The position numbers and the translations under genes are program-made. A DNA stretch of 15,102 nucleotides from Streptomyces speibonae (lineage in GTDB: Bacteria > Actinomycetota > Actinomycetes > Streptomycetales > Streptomycetaceae): positions 96,758 through 111,859 of the forward strand of contig KL568523.1 in assembly GCA_000715605.1 (NCBI GenBank), given 5' to 3'. The notes beneath the pieces are model-generated. The model was not told the DNA's origin, made no database searches, and saw only the letters and a program-made list of their open reading frames with translations. This document shows, piece by piece, positions 14,353 through 15,102 of this stretch. Within the stretch, counting starts at the first letter, position 1. Each line of letters opens with the position of its first letter.

Positions 14353-14904
14353 TCAAGGACGTCGGGCGGTCTCGACTCCCCTCGGTGTTCTCGACCGCTC
14401 GAACCACGGCCGGTGCGTCGCGGTACACCCCCGGACTCCCGGCAGAACGCACCAGACGACCTTGGCTTCGCCTGTGAGCTGCCGGAAACCCCACCGTCCG
14501 TGCGTGAGGGCATGCACGACACGCAGGCCCCGCCCTCGCTCGGTAAGCAGGTCCAGCGGATCGCCCGGGGGATCGCGGTACGGGTGCGCGCCGGGGACCG
14601 AGGCCCATGCCTCCGGACGGGGCAGCAGGCCCGGGGTGACCGGGCTCCGGTCCCGCACTTCGCAGATCAGGCAGCAGGCGGTGTGGCGGAGTCGCATCTC
14701 GTACGGGCCGAGGGCATGTTCACTCGCATTGGCCACGAGTTCCGAAGCGGCCAGCACACAGTCATCGACGGCCGCCTGCGGGATCTGCCGTTCGGCCAGA
14801 GAGCGGCGGAGGACCGAGCGGGCGTCGGCCACGAAGGCGCCCGCGGGACCGCGACCGTTCCACTGGTAGAGGACGTCGAACCGGTTGACGGCGGTGGCAG
14901 CCAC
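14353..14904 (-). CDS. RsbW-like ATP-binding protein (GHKL fold, anti-sigma kinase type)
   Basis: A 183-residue stand-alone HATPase_c protein of the large Streptomyces RsbW-like family, which may act as anti-sigma factors and serine kinases of their antagonists. Start GTG at 14904. The N-terminal GRGPAGAFVADARSVLRRSL is typical. ATP-binding motifs: N-box DDCVLAASELVANASEHA (about 47-64), G1-like EVRDRSPVTP (about 81-90), and G2-like TERGRGLRVVHALTHGRWGF (about 121-140), followed by KVVWCVLP. The last ~30 residues (from GVRGCTATH) are an Arg/Thr-rich tail beyond the usual end. No strong ribosome binding site is seen; a small ORF ends 6 bases upstream (TGA 14911-14913), so coupling is possible. 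No partner sigma factor or antagonist is adjacent. Confidence 0.85.
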   Translation of the reverse strand: MAATAVNRFDVLYQWNGRGPAGAFVADARSVLRRSLAERQIPQAAVDDCVLAASELVANASEHALGPYEMRLRHTACCLICEVRDRSPVTPGLLPRPEAWASVPGAHPYRDPPGDPLDLLTERGRGLRVVHALTHGRWGFRQLTGEAKVVWCVLPGVRGCTATHRPWFERSRTPRGVETARRP

Positions 14905-14910
14905 AGAGCT

Positions 14911-15066
14911 TCACCCCGTCCGGGCGGCGCAGCCCCGTCGAACCGGATGAATCATGACTCTCCCGGGCACTGCACGCACCATCTCCCACACCGGCCGGCC
15001 GCCGGCAAGTAGATGCGCGGTAACTTGGGAACCCACGGCACCCTTGAGCATGGTGGCGGGAATCAT
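14911..15066 (-). CDS. Possible small protein (51 aa) upstream of RsbW-like gene
   Basis: An ATG at 15066 with GGGAGG 8 bases upstream opens a 51-codon frame (MIPATMLKGAVGSQVTAHLL...) that stops 6 bases before the GTG of the RsbW-like gene. The spacing suggests an operon with coupled translation. Codon third positions are only mildly GC-biased and no family is recognised; it is not a DUF397 protein. The frame stays open to the window edge, so it could instead be the end of a longer gene. Confidence 0.35.
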   Translation of the reverse strand: MIPATMLKGAVGSQVTAHLLAGGRPVWEMVRAVPGRVMIHPVRRGCAARTG

Positions 15067-15102
15067 GCGAGCAGCCTCCCGGGTTGACTCGAGGGAACTA
15101 AA

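Noticed and set aside
1..15102. Mobile element, phage, CRISPR array or tRNA attachment site
   Set aside because: No transposase, integrase, regularly spaced repeats, terminal repeats or tRNA-like sequence were found on either strand.

Overview
The window looks like Streptomyces or a close actinomycete relative. GC is very high with strong GC bias at third codon positions, start sites carry GGAGG-type ribosome binding sites, GTG and TTG starts occur, and the gene families are typical of the genus: an ECF sigma factor, a SpoIIE/RsbW-type regulator, an AfsR-like SARP regulator, a DUF4232 lipoprotein, DUF2975, a Tat-exported hydrolase and a stand-alone RsbW-like ATPase. I see no rRNA, tRNA, transposase, integrase or CRISPR array. 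It reads as a regulator-rich accessory segment of a chromosome.

Layout. Positions 1-1086 (minus): an ECF sigma factor, then a small unknown ORF, then the start of a membrane protein that runs off the window. Positions 1320-3020 (minus): a 566-aa squalene-hopene-cyclase-fold protein with six QW repeats but no DxDD catalytic motif. Positions 3398-5757 (plus): a PAS-PAS-GAF-PP2C-HATPase regulator split by a one-base frameshift near 5242, whose phosphatase domain has also lost key active-site residues. Positions 6033-6449 (plus): a lone molybdenum-hydroxylase-type [2Fe-2S] subunit, convergent with a DUF2975 membrane protein (6460-6993). Positions 7177-10068 (minus): a large AfsR-like activator (DNA-binding/BTAD, NB-ARC, TPR). 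Positions 10069-11051: nearly 1 kb without a convincing gene, containing two long perfect or near-perfect hairpins. Positions 11052-15066 (all minus): a DUF4232 lipoprotein, an NmrA-like NAD(P)-binding protein behind a perfect palindromic operator, a Tat-exported alpha/beta hydrolase with a Cys nucleophile, an RsbW-like ATPase, and a possible small ORF just upstream of it.

How they may fit together. No single pathway links the genes. The common theme is signalling and regulation (sigma factor, anti-sigma-type ATPases, AfsR-like regulator). A second theme is family members that keep the fold but lack canonical catalytic residues: the SHC-like protein, the phosphatase domain, the second iron-sulfur cluster of the ferredoxin-type subunit, and possibly the hydrolase. 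The frameshift suggests decay for one of these; the others may be non-catalytic or altered-function homologues. I found no clearly new multi-gene system. The best leads are the pseudo-phosphatase with its frameshift, the DxDD-less cyclase beside an ECF operon that lacks a recognisable zinc-finger anti-sigma factor, the hairpin cluster at 10736-10884, and the operator at 12881-12911.
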